Program-made: the position numbers and the translations under genes
Notes under the pieces: generated by a model
Told to the model about the DNA's origin: nothing
Databases searched by the model: none
Seen by the model: only the letters and a program-made list of their open reading frames with translations
From: Bacillales bacterium
Lineage (GTDB): Bacteria > Bacillota > Bacilli > Bacillales > DASSOY01
Reading direction: 5' to 3'
Length of the DNA: 64,000 bases
Assembly (NCBI GenBank): GCA_035700025.1
Contig: DASSOY010000029.1
Span: 1 to 64,000, forward strand
Part shown: in pieces, positions 33,418-43,167 of the stretch
Position numbering within the stretch: position 1 is the first letter of the stretch
Layout of the letters: every line of letters starts with the position of its first letter

Positions 33418-34731
33418 GTGGCGACGAAACATGAGCAAATTTTAAAACATATCGAAGACTTGGAAGTCGGTCGGAAAATTTCGGTGCGCGGCATCGCAAA
33501 GCAACTTGATGTGAGCGAAGGTACGGCGTATCGGGCGATTAAGGATGCCGAAAATCTCGGATTCGTGAGCACGATCGAACGCGTTGGAACGATTCGGATT
33601 GAGACGAAGCGGAAAGAGAACTTTGAAAAATTAACCTATGCCGAAGTCGTTAACATTGTCGACGGAATTGTTCTCGGCGGCCGCGAAGGACTGCATAAAT
33701 CGCTCAATAAGTTTGTTATCGGCGCAATGAAGCTGGAAGCGATGATGCGCTATGTCGACGCCGGAAACCTTGTAATTGTCGGCAACCGCGATCAGGCGCA
33801 GTTCAACGCCTTGAAAGCCGGTGCCGCCGTTTTGATTACGGGCGGCTTTATGGCAGGGGAAGATGCAGTCGCCCTCGCTGACGAACTGAAACTTCCGATC
33901 ATTTCGACAAGCTACGATACGTTTACGGTCGCCGCGATGATCAATCGCGCTATCTATGATCAATTGATCAAGAAGGAAATCGTTCTCGTGCAAGATATTT
34001 TGATTCCCGTTGAGCAGGCGTTTTATTTGAAAACGTCCGATACGATCGACAGATGGCGGGAATTGAATAAACAGACGGGACACAGCCGATATCCGGTCGT
34101 TGACGGCAAGATGCGCGTTCAAGGAATGGTAACCGCAAAAGATATCGTCGACCACCCGGGAGATGCTTCCGTTGTGAAAGCGATGACGAAAAATCCGTTG
34201 ACGGTGAGCGGAGCGACGTCGCTCGCGATGGCGGCGCACATGATGATCTGGGAGGGCATTGAACTGTTGCCGGTGGTCAACCCGTATCATAAACTGCAAG
34301 GGCTGATTTCGCGTCAAGACGTCTTGAAAGCGTTGCAAGTCATTCAACGGCAGCCCCAAGTCGGGGAAACGATCGATGAACTCATCACCGGGCAAATGGT
34401 TCAAGCCTCAGCGGCTCCGGATTTGAAATTCCGCTGTGAAGTGACGCCGCAAATGACGAATTACCTTGGATCGATTTCGTACGGGGCGATCACGACGCTT
34501 GTCGGGGAAGCGGGCAGTCTCGCGCTTAGGCAATTCAAAAAAGGGAACCTCGTTATTGAAAACATCACGCTGTATTTTCTAAAACCGGTGCAAATCGAAA
34601 GCGTGATCGAAATTTGCCCGCGAGTGATGGAGATCAGCCGCAGGCACGGGAAGCTCGACATTGAAGTGTTTCATGACGGAGCGGTCGTCGGAAAAGCGAT
34701 GATGACCGCACAGCTTATTGATCGCCATTGA
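33418..34731 (+). CDS. ytoI: YtoI: HTH - DRTGG - CBS pair - hotdog domain protein
   Basis: 437 residues, GTG start. The order is: helix-turn-helix (about 1-60, RGIAKQLDVSEGTAYRAIKDAE), DRTGG domain (about 70-185), two CBS domains (about 195-310, with SRYPVVDGKMRVQGMVTAKDIVDHPG in the first) and a C-terminal hotdog thioesterase-like fold (about 325-437). This composition is specific to YtoI of Bacillales. CBS domains usually bind adenine nucleotides, and the HTH suggests DNA binding, so a nucleotide- or acyl-responsive regulator is likely, though no target is known. The end overlaps the convergent ytpI by 17 bases. Confidence 0.93.
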   Translation: MATKHEQILKHIEDLEVGRKISVRGIAKQLDVSEGTAYRAIKDAENLGFVSTIERVGTIRIETKRKENFEKLTYAEVVNIVDGIVLGGREGLHKSLNKFVIGAMKLEAMMRYVDAGNLVIVGNRDQAQFNALKAGAAVLITGGFMAGEDAVALADELKLPIISTSYDTFTVAAMINRAIYDQLIKKEIVLVQDILIPVEQAFYLKTSDTIDRWRELNKQTGHSRYPVVDGKMRVQGMVTAKDIVDHPGDASVVKAMTKNPLTVSGATSLAMAAHMMIWEGIELLPVVNPYHKLQGLISRQDVLKALQVIQRQPQVGETIDELITGQMVQASAAPDLKFRCEVTPQMTNYLGSISYGAITTLVGEAGSLALRQFKKGNLVIENITLYFLKPVQIESVIEICPRVMEISRRHGKLDIEVFHDGAVVGKAMMTAQLIDRH

Positions 34732-35032
34732 GCTCGTTTTGCCTGGCTTCTTCCACCGCATACGGCAACAAGTGCCGGTATAAACGAATATTTTGGTAAA
34801 TGTAAAAGCTTCCGACGGCAATTAAAATGACGGATATGACGATTGTGACTGCGGATTGCCTTACATACAGGGCGTTAAGGCCGAAGAAAACGAGGACAAG
34901 CCCAAGGGCCACGGCTGCTTTCGTACCGACCCACCGGCTTTCGTGCTGGCGGTTGCGCAGCTTCCAAGCTTTCAGTTTGTAAAACAAATAAAATGCGAAC
35001 GAGACAATGATGAACATAACTAGAATCGGCAT
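34715..35032 (-). CDS. ytpI: YtpI family membrane protein
   Basis: 105 residues with three hydrophobic segments (about 1-18, 37-53 and 58-77) and a hydrophilic C terminus. The segment WVGTKAAVALGLVLVFFGLN and IYQNIRLYRHLLP are characteristic of YtpI. It is convergent with ytoI and divergent from nrnA, the same neighbourhood as in B. subtilis. Function is unknown. Confidence 0.88.
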   Translation of the reverse strand: MPILVMFIIVSFAFYLFYKLKAWKLRNRQHESRWVGTKAAVALGLVLVFFGLNALYVRQSAVTIVISVILIAVGSFYIYQNIRLYRHLLPYAVEEARQNELNGDQ

Positions 35033-35121
35033 CGATCTTCCTCCAATGATATCAATGATGTTTTAGACTGTTCCATTGTAACGAGTTAGCGGGAAAAAAT
35101 CCATCCGGGAAGGAGCAGGAG

Positions 35122-36060
35122 ATGAAACAAGCCATTATTGACAAAATCGAGCAATACGATACGATCATCATCCATCGGCACGTGCGTCCCGATCCGGACG
35201 CGCTCGGATCGCAAGGGGCGCTCGCGGAGATCATTAAAGCGAGCTATCCCGGTAAAAACGTATTTTGCGTTGGGGAAGAGGAAGCATCGCTCCAGTTTTT
35301 GAATCGAATGGACGAAGTGCCCGACGATCAATTTCATGGGGCGCTTGCCATTGTGTGCGATACGGCAAATGCTCCTCGTATCAGCGATGAGCGCTATGAG
35401 CAAGCCGATTTTATCATCAAAATCGACCACCATCCGAATGAAGATCGTTACGGCGACTTGTTATGGGTGGATACGGAGGCAAGTTCGGTCTGTGAAATGA
35501 TTTACGAATTGTACCACGAATGCAAAGCTTCACTCGTTCTTCCCGATCGGGCAGCGATGCTGCTTTATGCAGGAATTGTCGGCGACACCGGCCGATTTCT
35601 GTTCGACAGTACGACCGACCGAACGTTTGCGATTGCCGCAGCGTTAAGGAAACGATCATTTTCCATCAATCGATTGTATACGCGTCTCTACGAAGTGAAA
35701 TTGAACGTCGTGCGCCTTCGCGGGTATGTCACGTCGTCGTTTCAATTAAGTGAAAACGGTGCCGGAACGGTGAAAATCCGTCGTACTGTTCTCGAACAAT
35801 ACGATGCGACGCCGAGCGACGCCTCGCTGCTCGTCAATGCGTTTTCTGATGTTGCGGGCATAAAAGCGTGGGTGTTTTTCATCGAGGAACCGGATCAAAT
35901 TCGCGTCCGATTGCGTTCTAAAGGACCGGTCGTGAACGAAATTGCAAAAAAATACGGAGGCGGGGGTCACCCGATGGCGGCCGGAGCGACGATCCATCGC
36001 TGGGAGGAAGCGGATCAAGTTGTTGCGGAACTTGAGGCGGCTTGCGCCGCATACGAATAG
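35122..36060 (+). CDS. nrnA: bifunctional oligoribonuclease / PAP phosphatase NrnA
   Basis: 312 residues, ATG after GGAGCAGGAG. DHH-domain metal motifs are visible in order: HVRPDPDALGSQGAL, the IVCDTAN motif, the signature DHHPNEDRYG, and GIVGDTGRF. The C-terminal DHHA1 domain ends with RSKGPVVNEIAKKYGGGGH and AAGA. NrnA degrades 2-5 nt RNA and dephosphorylates 3'-phosphoadenosine 5'-phosphate. It is transcribed towards a hairpin shared with the convergent small gene. Confidence 0.95.
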   Translation: MKQAIIDKIEQYDTIIIHRHVRPDPDALGSQGALAEIIKASYPGKNVFCVGEEEASLQFLNRMDEVPDDQFHGALAIVCDTANAPRISDERYEQADFIIKIDHHPNEDRYGDLLWVDTEASSVCEMIYELYHECKASLVLPDRAAMLLYAGIVGDTGRFLFDSTTDRTFAIAAALRKRSFSINRLYTRLYEVKLNVVRLRGYVTSSFQLSENGAGTVKIRRTVLEQYDATPSDASLLVNAFSDVAGIKAWVFFIEEPDQIRVRLRSKGPVVNEIAKKYGGGGHPMAAGATIHRWEEADQVVAELEAACAAYE

Positions 36061-36090
36061 TCAGGCTTACGCATTGCGTAAGCCTGACTA
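36058..36090. terminator. hairpin between convergent nrnA and the small gene
   Basis: A 15-bp stem (arms begin TAGTCAGGCTTACGC) with a 3-base loop; both stop codons lie in the arms. There is no T run on either strand, so termination efficiency is uncertain. Confidence 0.55.
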
Positions 36091-36273
36091 TTGCTGTTGC
36101 TTCGGAATGAACCAAGAGCCGATATTTGTTTCGTCGATCAACACGTCGACGTTTGCACGTGAGATCTCTTTTTTGATTAAACGGACCATTTCGTCGGATT
36201 CGGCGAATGCCGAGTAACCGTCTTGAATTCGCCTTACTTTCGCTTTGACGATGTCTTTCGGGTTCATGATCAT
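36088..36273 (-). CDS. small conserved protein next to ytrI/nrnA
   Basis: 61 residues, ATG nine bases after AGGAGG. The sequence is soluble and charged (IVKAKVRRIQDGYSAFAE, EISRANVDVLIDETNIGSW). A short hypothetical of this kind occupies the same position, between nrnA and ytrI, in Bacillus genomes (I think ytzJ, not verified). The good ribosome binding site and conserved context support it. No function is known to me. Confidence 0.75.
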   Translation of the reverse strand: MIMNPKDIVKAKVRRIQDGYSAFAESDEMVRLIKKEISRANVDVLIDETNIGSWFIPKQQQ

Positions 36274-36402
36274 CGTGCGTATCCTCCTTTTTCGGCTTTG
36301 GGGTCGAATAACGTTCCATACGCCTTACTTAAATCTTATTCGAGCAGCGGCGCGATTGCCACGGAATGGACACCCGTGTCACAAAATTTTCAAACTTTTT
36401 TG

Positions 36403-36903
36403 TCACACTTTTTCCACATTCAATACGACTTTTACCGTCGAGTAAATGACGAGCGTGGCCACTTTCACGCGAAAACGGTTTTTTTCCACTTCATAGGTTT
36501 TGTTTTCGATCACTTGCTTGATCATCCGTTGATTTTCGGCGACGGATTCGATGTTTTGGTGAATGAGGCTTGATAGTTGTTCGCTGACTGCGCTGCGGAT
36601 TTCAAACAGCTCGGACTTACTGATTTCGTTGTTTCGATTTTCCACGAACGTTACTTTTATTGATTGAACCGTTAATTTTTGCTCGAGCTGCTCATTTTTT
36701 TCATTGGATTCTTCTTGCCACGTTTTCAATTGCGATTTCAATTGTTTGATGTCTTGTTTTTGTTCGTAGATCATCGTTAATTGTCGTTCTTGGGCGATGC
36801 CGGAAATGACGATGAAAAACATCCAGCCGACAATGATACCGAGAATGAGACCTGCCGAGAAACGTTGCCAATCCCGCGTTTTGAAATGTTGGGGGATGCG
36901 CAT
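36403..36903 (-). CDS. ytrI: sporulation membrane protein YtrI
   Basis: 166 residues. A short basic N terminus (RIPQHFKTRDWQRFSAGLI) leads into one membrane helix (about 17-36), followed by a long coiled-coil region (about 45-95, rich in Lys, Glu and Gln) and a beta-rich C terminus. This is the YtrI pattern. In B. subtilis ytrH and ytrI are sigma-E-dependent and needed for efficient sporulation. It starts exactly at the end of ytrH (stop and start nearly overlap), so the two are co-translated. Confidence 0.9.
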   Translation of the reverse strand: MRIPQHFKTRDWQRFSAGLILGIIVGWMFFIVISGIAQERQLTMIYEQKQDIKQLKSQLKTWQEESNEKNEQLEQKLTVQSIKVTFVENRNNEISKSELFEIRSAVSEQLSSLIHQNIESVAENQRMIKQVIENKTYEVEKNRFRVKVATLVIYSTVKVVLNVEKV

Positions 36904-37251
36904 TTACCCGATATACTCCTGTTGTGTCAACCAGTAAATCAAAATCGTGCCGGTATGGGCGCCGGTCATCGCCGAGATGATGACAATCATTTGTTTTACA
37001 ATTTCGTCGGGGGAACCGTAAATAAATCCTTTTTCAAGATTTGTAATCGTGTCGAATGTACCGCCGATTGCCGCAACGACAGCCCAAATTTTCAAGTTGC
37101 CCGCAAGCGTCCACATCGCGCTCAGCGGAGGTTTGCTTACGAGAAACGCGCCAATGCCGCCAATGATCGCGCCGCCGACAATGACGCCGAACGCGACGAA
37201 GAAATCGAAAACGACGCTTTGCAAAAACTCTCGAAAAGGTACCGGCTCCAT
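36904..37251 (-). CDS. ytrH: sporulation membrane protein YtrH
   Basis: 115 residues from ATG 37251, nine bases after GGAAAGG; this gives the B. subtilis length (113), whereas the longest open frame (from 37335) adds 28 unsupported residues. Three membrane segments are seen: FDFFVAFGVIVGGAIIGGIGA, LKIWAVVAAIGGTFDTI and MIVIISAMTGAHTGTILIYWL. It is followed directly by ytrI. Function in forespore envelope assembly is inferred from B. subtilis. Confidence 0.9.
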   Translation of the reverse strand: MEPVPFREFLQSVVFDFFVAFGVIVGGAIIGGIGAFLVSKPPLSAMWTLAGNLKIWAVVAAIGGTFDTITNLEKGFIYGSPDEIVKQMIVIISAMTGAHTGTILIYWLTQQEYIG

Positions 37252-37425
37252 CTGTTTCATCCTTTCCAATGAGACAAACGTTAAATCTATCAATTCCTGC
37301 AGCGGGTTTGCGCAGTTCAACGACCCCAGATGCACATCCCGCTCTTGAAAACTCGGATGCGTTATTCTAATGTATATGGGACAAGAACGAGCGTTATGCC
37401 ATTGACGTACATGTGTTCGCTATTA

Positions 37426-37434
37426 TGTTATAAT
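37426..37434 (+). promoter_or_regulatory. extended -10 promoter of dnaE
   Basis: TGTTATAAT, about 60 bases before the dnaE start; a TTGACG lies too far upstream (21-base spacer) to be a normal -35. Confidence 0.55.
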
Positions 37435-37494
37435 AACTATTAGATTTATTCGGTTGCCGCGCGCTGCGGAATTAACGGCAAGGAGAGATGGGCT

Positions 37495-40400
37495 TTGGGT
37501 TTCGTTCACCTTCACGTTCACAGTGAGTATAGTTTGCTTCGAGGGGCTTGCCGCATAGACTCCCTTGCGAAAAGAGCGGCCGACCTGCGTTTTTCCGCGC
37601 TCGCAATCACCGATCATTCGGTTATGTACGGCGTCGTTCCGTTTTATAAAGCTTGTCGAAAATACGGGATCAAACCGATTATCGGTATGGAGATCAACGT
37701 TGCTCTCGAGGAAGCATCCGACGGCGTCAAGGGACGAAATCAACCGGCAGCAACACTCGTATTGCTGGCGAAAACAAACGCGGGGTACCGCCATTTAATC
37801 CAATTAAGCACGGAAGCGCAAAGCGGGCGCCAACCGGTCGTTTCAAAACAATCGTTAGCTGCGCATGCGGAAGATTTAATTGCTCTCTCTTCCGGGATCA
37901 ACGGCGAAATCGAGCGCTGTTTACTGCGCGGCGACCGTGCAAAAGCAACGGAAGCGGCTGAATTTTACAAACGTGTATTTGCAGGAAATTTTTACATCGA
38001 AATTCAAGACCACAGCACGCGTTCGCAAAAACAACTGAACTTGGAAATCGTGCAATTGGCAAAAGCTTTAGACGTATCGCTTGCGGCGACAAATGACGTG
38101 CATTACTTGGAAGCGTCCGATGCCATCGCGCATGATTGCTTGCTCTGCATCAAAAACGGCGTGCGGCTCGACGACGATGATCGCGAGAAATTGCCGACTG
38201 ACCAGTATTATTTAAAATCGCCCGAAGAAATGGAGGCTCTGTTTTCCGCGTTTCCTGAAGCGTTGCGAAATACGGAACGAATTGCGGATGCATGTGATGT
38301 AACGTTTGAGTTTGGGCGTGCGATTTTGCCGTCCTTCCCCGTACCCGAAGGTCTCGGTGCGTCCGAGTATTTGCGTAAGATATGCGAGGAGGGGCTTCGG
38401 AGCCGCTATGGCATGGATCCTGACGGTCCCCTTTGGCGAAGGCTCGAATATGAGCTCAGTGTCATCGAGAAAATGCACTACTGCGATTATTTTTTAATTG
38501 TTTGGGACTTTATGAAGCACGCACACGAAAACCGCATTCTCACGGGGCCGGGACGCGGTTCCGCTGCGGGTTCTCTCGTCTCTTACGTATTGAACATTAC
38601 CGATGTCGATCCGATTGCCCATGATCTCATTTTCGAACGGTTTTTAAATCCGGAAAGAGTCAGCATGCCGGACATTGATATTGATTTTCCCGATACGAAG
38701 CGCGATCAAATGATTCGTTACGTGGCTGACAAATACGGTGCTGAGCACGTGGCGCAAATTATTACGTTTGGAACGCTTGCAGCGCGGGCTGCCGTGCGTG
38801 ATGTTGGAAGGGTGATCGGCGCCCCGCAAAAACTCGTCGATTCCCTCGCAAAGAAAATACCTTCTCGTCCGGGCATAACACTCGCACAAGCAAAACGGGA
38901 ATCCATGCCGTTGATGCAATTGCTTAAGGAATCGGAAGAAGCCTTGCAAATCTTCCAAATCGCGGGAACGATCGAAGGGCTTCCGCGCCATGCGTCGACC
39001 CACGCAGCGGGGATTGTTATCAGCAAGCAGCCTTTGACCGATGTCGTGCCGCTTCAGGATTCGCAAGACGGCCTTGCCCTTACGCAATTTCCAATGAACA
39101 TTCTCGAAGAAATCGGCCTATTGAAGATGGATTTTCTCGGCTTGCGCAATTTGACGCTTATTGAAAACATCTTGAATGCGGTTGAGGCGGAAACCGGCAT
39201 ACGTCCGGATTTTAAAAAAGTTCCCAACGACGATGAACAAACGTTTCGGTTGTTGGCGCAAGGGGATACATCTGGAATATTTCAACTTGAGTCGGACGGC
39301 ATGCGAAAAGTATTGCAAAGATTGAAACCAACGACGTTTGAAGACATCGTTGCCGTGAACGCGCTCTATCGGCCGGGACCGATGGAAAACATTCCGACAT
39401 ACATTGCCGGCAAACACGGGGAATTGGATGTTCAGTATATTCATGACGATTTGAAACCCATCTTGGAAAAAACGTACGGGGTCATCGTATATCAAGAGCA
39501 AATCATGCAGATCGCTTCGAATCTCGCCGGTTTTTCGCTCGGAGAAGCCGATTTGCTGCGGCGGGCCATTTCGAAAAAGAAGAAGAACATCCTGGATGAG
39601 GAGCGCGAGCATTTTGTGAGCGGATGCGTCAACAACGGCTATCCGGCGGAAACGGCGGAGACGGTGTACGATCTCATCATGCGTTTCGCCGACTACGGCT
39701 TCCCGCGCTCTCATGCAGTCGCTTACAGCGTCATTGCCTTTCGGCTCGCCTATTTAAAGGCGCATTATCCGAAAGCATTCATGGCTGCGCTGCTTTCCGG
39801 GGTCATTGGCGATCACGACAAAACGGCGGCTTACATTCGCGAGCTGAAAGCGAAGCAAATCCCCGTGCTCCCGCCTTCTGTCAATCGCAGCGAGCAAGCC
39901 TTCACTTCCGAACAAGAAGGCATTCGCTTCGGCCTTTTGGCGGTAAAAAACGTTGGCATGCATGCGATCGACGAACTGACGAAGAAACGTCGATCCGGAA
40001 TCTATCGGGATTTGTTTGATTTGTGTGCACGCGTTTCCTTGAAAAAGGTAAACAAGCGAACGTTGGAATCGCTCGTTTTTGCAGGCGCGATGGACGAATT
40101 CGGGGTCGATCGTGCAACGCTCATCACGTCTCTCGACCGTGCGGTCCGTTACGGCGAGGAAGTGGATGAAAAGGCGGGGAAGCCGCAAATGGACTGGTTC
40201 GGAGCAGGAGAAGGGCGGCCGAATTACGAAGAAGTGCCGCCATTAAACATGAATGATAAACTGAAGTTTGAAAAAGAAGCACTCGGGTTTTATTTATCGG
40301 CTCATCCGTTGGAACGTTATGCGGAAGCATTGAGGGGCATTCCACATCTAAAAATCGCTCAGATTGCGAAACGTTCGCCGAAACAACTCGTTCGAACGGC

Positions 40401-40899
40401 GGGGATGATCGTGAAAACGCGCCAGATTCGGACAAAAAAAGGGGATCCGATGGCCTTTCTCACGTTGAGTGACGAGACAGCGGAGATCGAGGTCGTCGTT
40501 TTCCCGAAATTGTATGCGCGTTGCGCGGGTATCGTCGATGAAGACCGGTTTTTGCTCGTAGAAGGTACGTGTCAAGACGATCGGCAGTCCCGAAGCTTGA
40601 TTGCTGAACGCATCGTTCCCCTTGAACAATTGCCGGCGCAGGGAGGTGACGAATCCGAAAGCAAGCGTGTCGGTTCCTTGTTTTTGAAAATTGACGGCCG
40701 CCATCGCGAAACGGCGTTTTTGAATCGCATAAAAAAAGTGTTGCAGCGTTTTCGCGGCGAAGTTCCGGTTATCGTGTATTATGCAGACGAGAAAAAAACG
40801 ATCAAGCTTCCGGAAACGTTCAACGTCGATGCAAGCGAAGCCTGCTTGAAAGGGTTGAAAGAAGAACTTGGCACGAACCATGTCGTTTTCAAGAAATAA
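37495..40899 (+). CDS. dnaE: DNA polymerase III alpha subunit DnaE
   Basis: 1134 residues from TTG 37495, eight bases after AAGGAGAG; the ATG at 37488 is out of frame. An N-terminal PHP domain opens with HLHVHSEYSLLRG. The C-family polymerase core follows, with GPGRGSAAGSLVSY, the catalytic PDIDIDFPD and FPRSHAVAYSVIAF. A helix-hairpin-helix region lies near residues 790-860 and an OB-fold near 970-1060. The protein is of the DnaE type (no embedded exonuclease, unlike PolC). In Bacillus it extends lagging-strand primers. The flanking ytrH and ytsJ genes match B. subtilis order. Confidence 0.97.
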   Translation: MGFVHLHVHSEYSLLRGACRIDSLAKRAADLRFSALAITDHSVMYGVVPFYKACRKYGIKPIIGMEINVALEEASDGVKGRNQPAATLVLLAKTNAGYRHLIQLSTEAQSGRQPVVSKQSLAAHAEDLIALSSGINGEIERCLLRGDRAKATEAAEFYKRVFAGNFYIEIQDHSTRSQKQLNLEIVQLAKALDVSLAATNDVHYLEASDAIAHDCLLCIKNGVRLDDDDREKLPTDQYYLKSPEEMEALFSAFPEALRNTERIADACDVTFEFGRAILPSFPVPEGLGASEYLRKICEEGLRSRYGMDPDGPLWRRLEYELSVIEKMHYCDYFLIVWDFMKHAHENRILTGPGRGSAAGSLVSYVLNITDVDPIAHDLIFERFLNPERVSMPDIDIDFPDTKRDQMIRYVADKYGAEHVAQIITFGTLAARAAVRDVGRVIGAPQKLVDSLAKKIPSRPGITLAQAKRESMPLMQLLKESEEALQIFQIAGTIEGLPRHASTHAAGIVISKQPLTDVVPLQDSQDGLALTQFPMNILEEIGLLKMDFLGLRNLTLIENILNAVEAETGIRPDFKKVPNDDEQTFRLLAQGDTSGIFQLESDGMRKVLQRLKPTTFEDIVAVNALYRPGPMENIPTYIAGKHGELDVQYIHDDLKPILEKTYGVIVYQEQIMQIASNLAGFSLGEADLLRRAISKKKKNILDEEREHFVSGCVNNGYPAETAETVYDLIMRFADYGFPRSHAVAYSVIAFRLAYLKAHYPKAFMAALLSGVIGDHDKTAAYIRELKAKQIPVLPPSVNRSEQAFTSEQEGIRFGLLAVKNVGMHAIDELTKKRRSGIYRDLFDLCARVSLKKVNKRTLESLVFAGAMDEFGVDRATLITSLDRAVRYGEEVDEKAGKPQMDWFGAGEGRPNYEEVPPLNMNDKLKFEKEALGFYLSAHPLERYAEALRGIPHLKIAQIAKRSPKQLVRTAGMIVKTRQIRTKKGDPMAFLTLSDETAEIEVVVFPKLYARCAGIVDEDRFLLVEGTCQDDRQSRSLIAERIVPLEQLPAQGGDESESKRVGSLFLKIDGRHRETAFLNRIKKVLQRFRGEVPVIVYYADEKKTIKLPETFNVDASEACLKGLKEELGTNHVVFKK

Positions 40900-40926
40900 A
40901 CATTCGTTTTAATGAAATGCTTGTTT

Positions 40927-40935
40927 TGCTATAAT
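40927..40935 (+). promoter_or_regulatory. extended -10 promoter of the malic enzyme gene
   Basis: TGCTATAAT just after dnaE, about 97 bases before the start codon; no strong -35. Confidence 0.5.
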
Positions 40936-41032
40936 AGAGTGCAGACACTTTTACAGAAACAAGCTTGCATCGGTTCGGTTGTTGCAAGCCTCCATGCTTA
41001 GCGATGGATGGAACAAAGGAGAGTGAAGCGAT

Positions 41033-42271
41033 TTGTCCACAACACGTGAGGAAGCGTTGCATATTCACCGGATTCACCAGGGGAAACTCGAGTCGAAATC
41101 GAAAGTTCCGGTTCGCAACGCCCGGGACTTGAGTCTCGCCTATTCCCCGGGAGTAGCGGAACCTTGCAAAGAAATTTACGATGATCCGAGCAAAGTATTC
41201 GAATATACGATGAAGGGAAACATGGTAGCGGTCGTGTCTGACGGTACGGCCGTACTCGGGCTCGGAAACATCGGTCCACAGGCAGCGCTTCCTGTAATGG
41301 AAGGGAAAGCGGTATTGTTCAAGAGTTTTGCCGGCGTCGACGCGTTTCCGATCTGTGTCGACACGAACGACGTTGACAAAATCGTCGAGACCGTGAAATT
41401 GCTGCAACCGAATTTCGGGGGCATCAATCTCGAGGATATTTCCGGACCGAGATGTTTTGAAGTTGAGGAACGATTGAAAAGGGAAACGAATATCCCGATC
41501 TTTCATGACGATCAACATGGTACGGCAATCGTCACTCTCGCAGGTCTCGTCAATGCATTGAAAATTACCGGCAAATCAGTGTCCAGTGTTCGTGTGATCG
41601 TAAACGGAGCCGGTGCCGCGGGAATTGCCATCATCAAGCTTCTTGATCGTTTTGGCGTGAAAGATATGATATTATGCGATTCGAAAGGCGCGATTTACGA
41701 AGGACGTTCCGAAGGCATGAACGACGTAAAGGCGGACATTGCGAAAATTACGAATCGTGATCGACTGAAAGGTTCCTTGCAAGAGGTCATTCAAGACATG
41801 GACGTCTTCATCGGCGTATCCGTCGAAGGCGTGCTTACCGAAGAAATGGTGAAAAGCATGAATGACGATCCTGTCATTTTCGCGATGGCCAATCCGGTAC
41901 CGGAAATCATGCCGGATCAGGCGAAAGCCGCGGGAGCGAAAGTGATCGGTACGGGGCGTTCCGATTTTCCGAACCAGGTGAACAATGTACTTGCGTTTCC
42001 GGGCATATTCCGCGGGGCACTCGATGTGAGGGCCACGCATATTAACGAGGACATGAAAGTGGCGGCCGTTTACGCGATTGCGAATCTCATCGCAGAAAGT
42101 GAATTGAAGGACGATTATGTGATTCCCGCGCCGTTTGACGCGCGAGTGGCTCCGGCGGTAGCCGCGAGCGTCGCGAAAGCGGCGATGGAAACGGGCGTCG
42201 CGAGAAAACATGTCGATCCGGACGAAGTAGCCGAAAAGACGAGGAAATTGACGGCTATCGACGCCGATTGA
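41033..42271 (+). CDS. ytsJ: malic enzyme (YtsJ-type, NAD(P)-dependent)
   Basis: 412 residues from TTG 41033, after AAAGGAGAG. The N-terminal malic domain carries AYSPGVAEPC, TAVLGLGNIGPQAALPVMEGK and FKSFAGVDAFPI, then the metal site FHDDQHGTAI. The NAD(P)-binding domain starts near residue 185 with VNGAGAAGIAI and ends with AMANPVPEIMP. It decarboxylates malate to pyruvate. Co-factor preference is not decided by what I can see; the homologue in this position in B. subtilis prefers NADP. The enzyme lies beside accDA, consistent with NADPH supply for lipid synthesis. Confidence 0.93.
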   Translation: MSTTREEALHIHRIHQGKLESKSKVPVRNARDLSLAYSPGVAEPCKEIYDDPSKVFEYTMKGNMVAVVSDGTAVLGLGNIGPQAALPVMEGKAVLFKSFAGVDAFPICVDTNDVDKIVETVKLLQPNFGGINLEDISGPRCFEVEERLKRETNIPIFHDDQHGTAIVTLAGLVNALKITGKSVSSVRVIVNGAGAAGIAIIKLLDRFGVKDMILCDSKGAIYEGRSEGMNDVKADIAKITNRDRLKGSLQEVIQDMDVFIGVSVEGVLTEEMVKSMNDDPVIFAMANPVPEIMPDQAKAAGAKVIGTGRSDFPNQVNNVLAFPGIFRGALDVRATHINEDMKVAAVYAIANLIAESELKDDYVIPAPFDARVAPAVAASVAKAAMETGVARKHVDPDEVAEKTRKLTAIDAD

Positions 42272-42306
42272 CCTACGGAATGGTATGATCAAAGGACGGT
42301 GTTATT

Positions 42307-43167
42307 TTGTTAAAGGATTTGTTTGCTAAGAAGAAAAAATATGCAACGGTTCCTTCGGAGAAAGTGAAAAACGATGTGCCCGAAGGTTTGATGTCGAAAT
42401 GTCCGCAATGCAAAACGATTATGTACACGAAAGAATTGAATAAAAATTTAAAAGTGTGCATTTCGTGCGGCTACCATCATCGAATGACGGCACAGGAGCG
42501 GTTTGAAAGTTTGTTTGACGACGGTATCTTTGAAGAGTTGGATCACGGGTTGACTTCAGCAAACCCGTTGCAGTTTCCGGATTATACGGAGAAACTGGAT
42601 AAGGACAAGAAGAAAACGGAGCTGAATGAGGCGGTTCTCACCGGCGAAGGAACGATCGAGCAATTGCCGGTCGTAATGGCCGTGATGGACGCTCGGTTTC
42701 GTATGGGGAGCATGGGCTCCGTTGTAGGGGAAAAAATCACGCGCGCCGTGGAACGTGCTGGAGAACGGAAGCTGCCTTTCATCATTTTCACCGCTTCGGG
42801 AGGCGCCCGAATGCAGGAAGGGGCGCTCAGCTTGATGCAAATGGCGAAAACAAGCGCGGCGCTGAAGAAGTTCAGCAGTGACGGCGGCTTGTTCATTTCG
42901 GTCATGACGCATCCGACAACGGGCGGTGTGTCGGCAAGCTTCGCATCACTCGGGGATTATAATTTTGCCGAGCCCGGCGCACTTATCGGCTTTGCCGGAA
43001 GAAGAATCATTGAACAAACGATTCGCCAAGAATTGCCGGACGACTTTCAAACGGCCGAATTTTTGTTCGAGCACGGCCAACTCGACCGAGTCATCCCGAG
43101 AAAAGAAATGAAAGAGGCGCTTGCCACGGTTCTGTCGATACACGGAACGGGAGGTCGAAAAAAATGA
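42307..43167 (+). CDS. accD: acetyl-CoA carboxylase carboxyltransferase subunit beta
   Basis: 286 residues from TTG 42307, ten bases after AAAGGA. The N-terminal zinc ribbon has Cys32, Cys35, Cys51 and Cys54 (CPQC and CISC). The crotonase-like core contains [26 protein letters not shown] and a [16 protein letters not shown] loop. With AccA it transfers carboxyl from carboxybiotin to acetyl-CoA. It overlaps accA by four bases (ATGA). Confidence 0.97.
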   Translation: MLKDLFAKKKKYATVPSEKVKNDVPEGLMSKCPQCKTIMYTKELNKNLKVCISCGYHHRMTAQERFESLFDDGIFEELDHGLTSANPLQFPDYTEKLDKDKKKTELNEAVLTGEGTIEQLPVVMAVMDARFRMGSMGSVVGEKITRAVERAGERKLPFIIFTASGGARMQEGALSLMQMAKTSAALKKFSSDGGLFISVMTHPTTGGVSASFASLGDYNFAEPGALIGFAGRRIIEQTIRQELPDDFQTAEFLFEHGQLDRVIPRKEMKEALATVLSIHGTGGRKK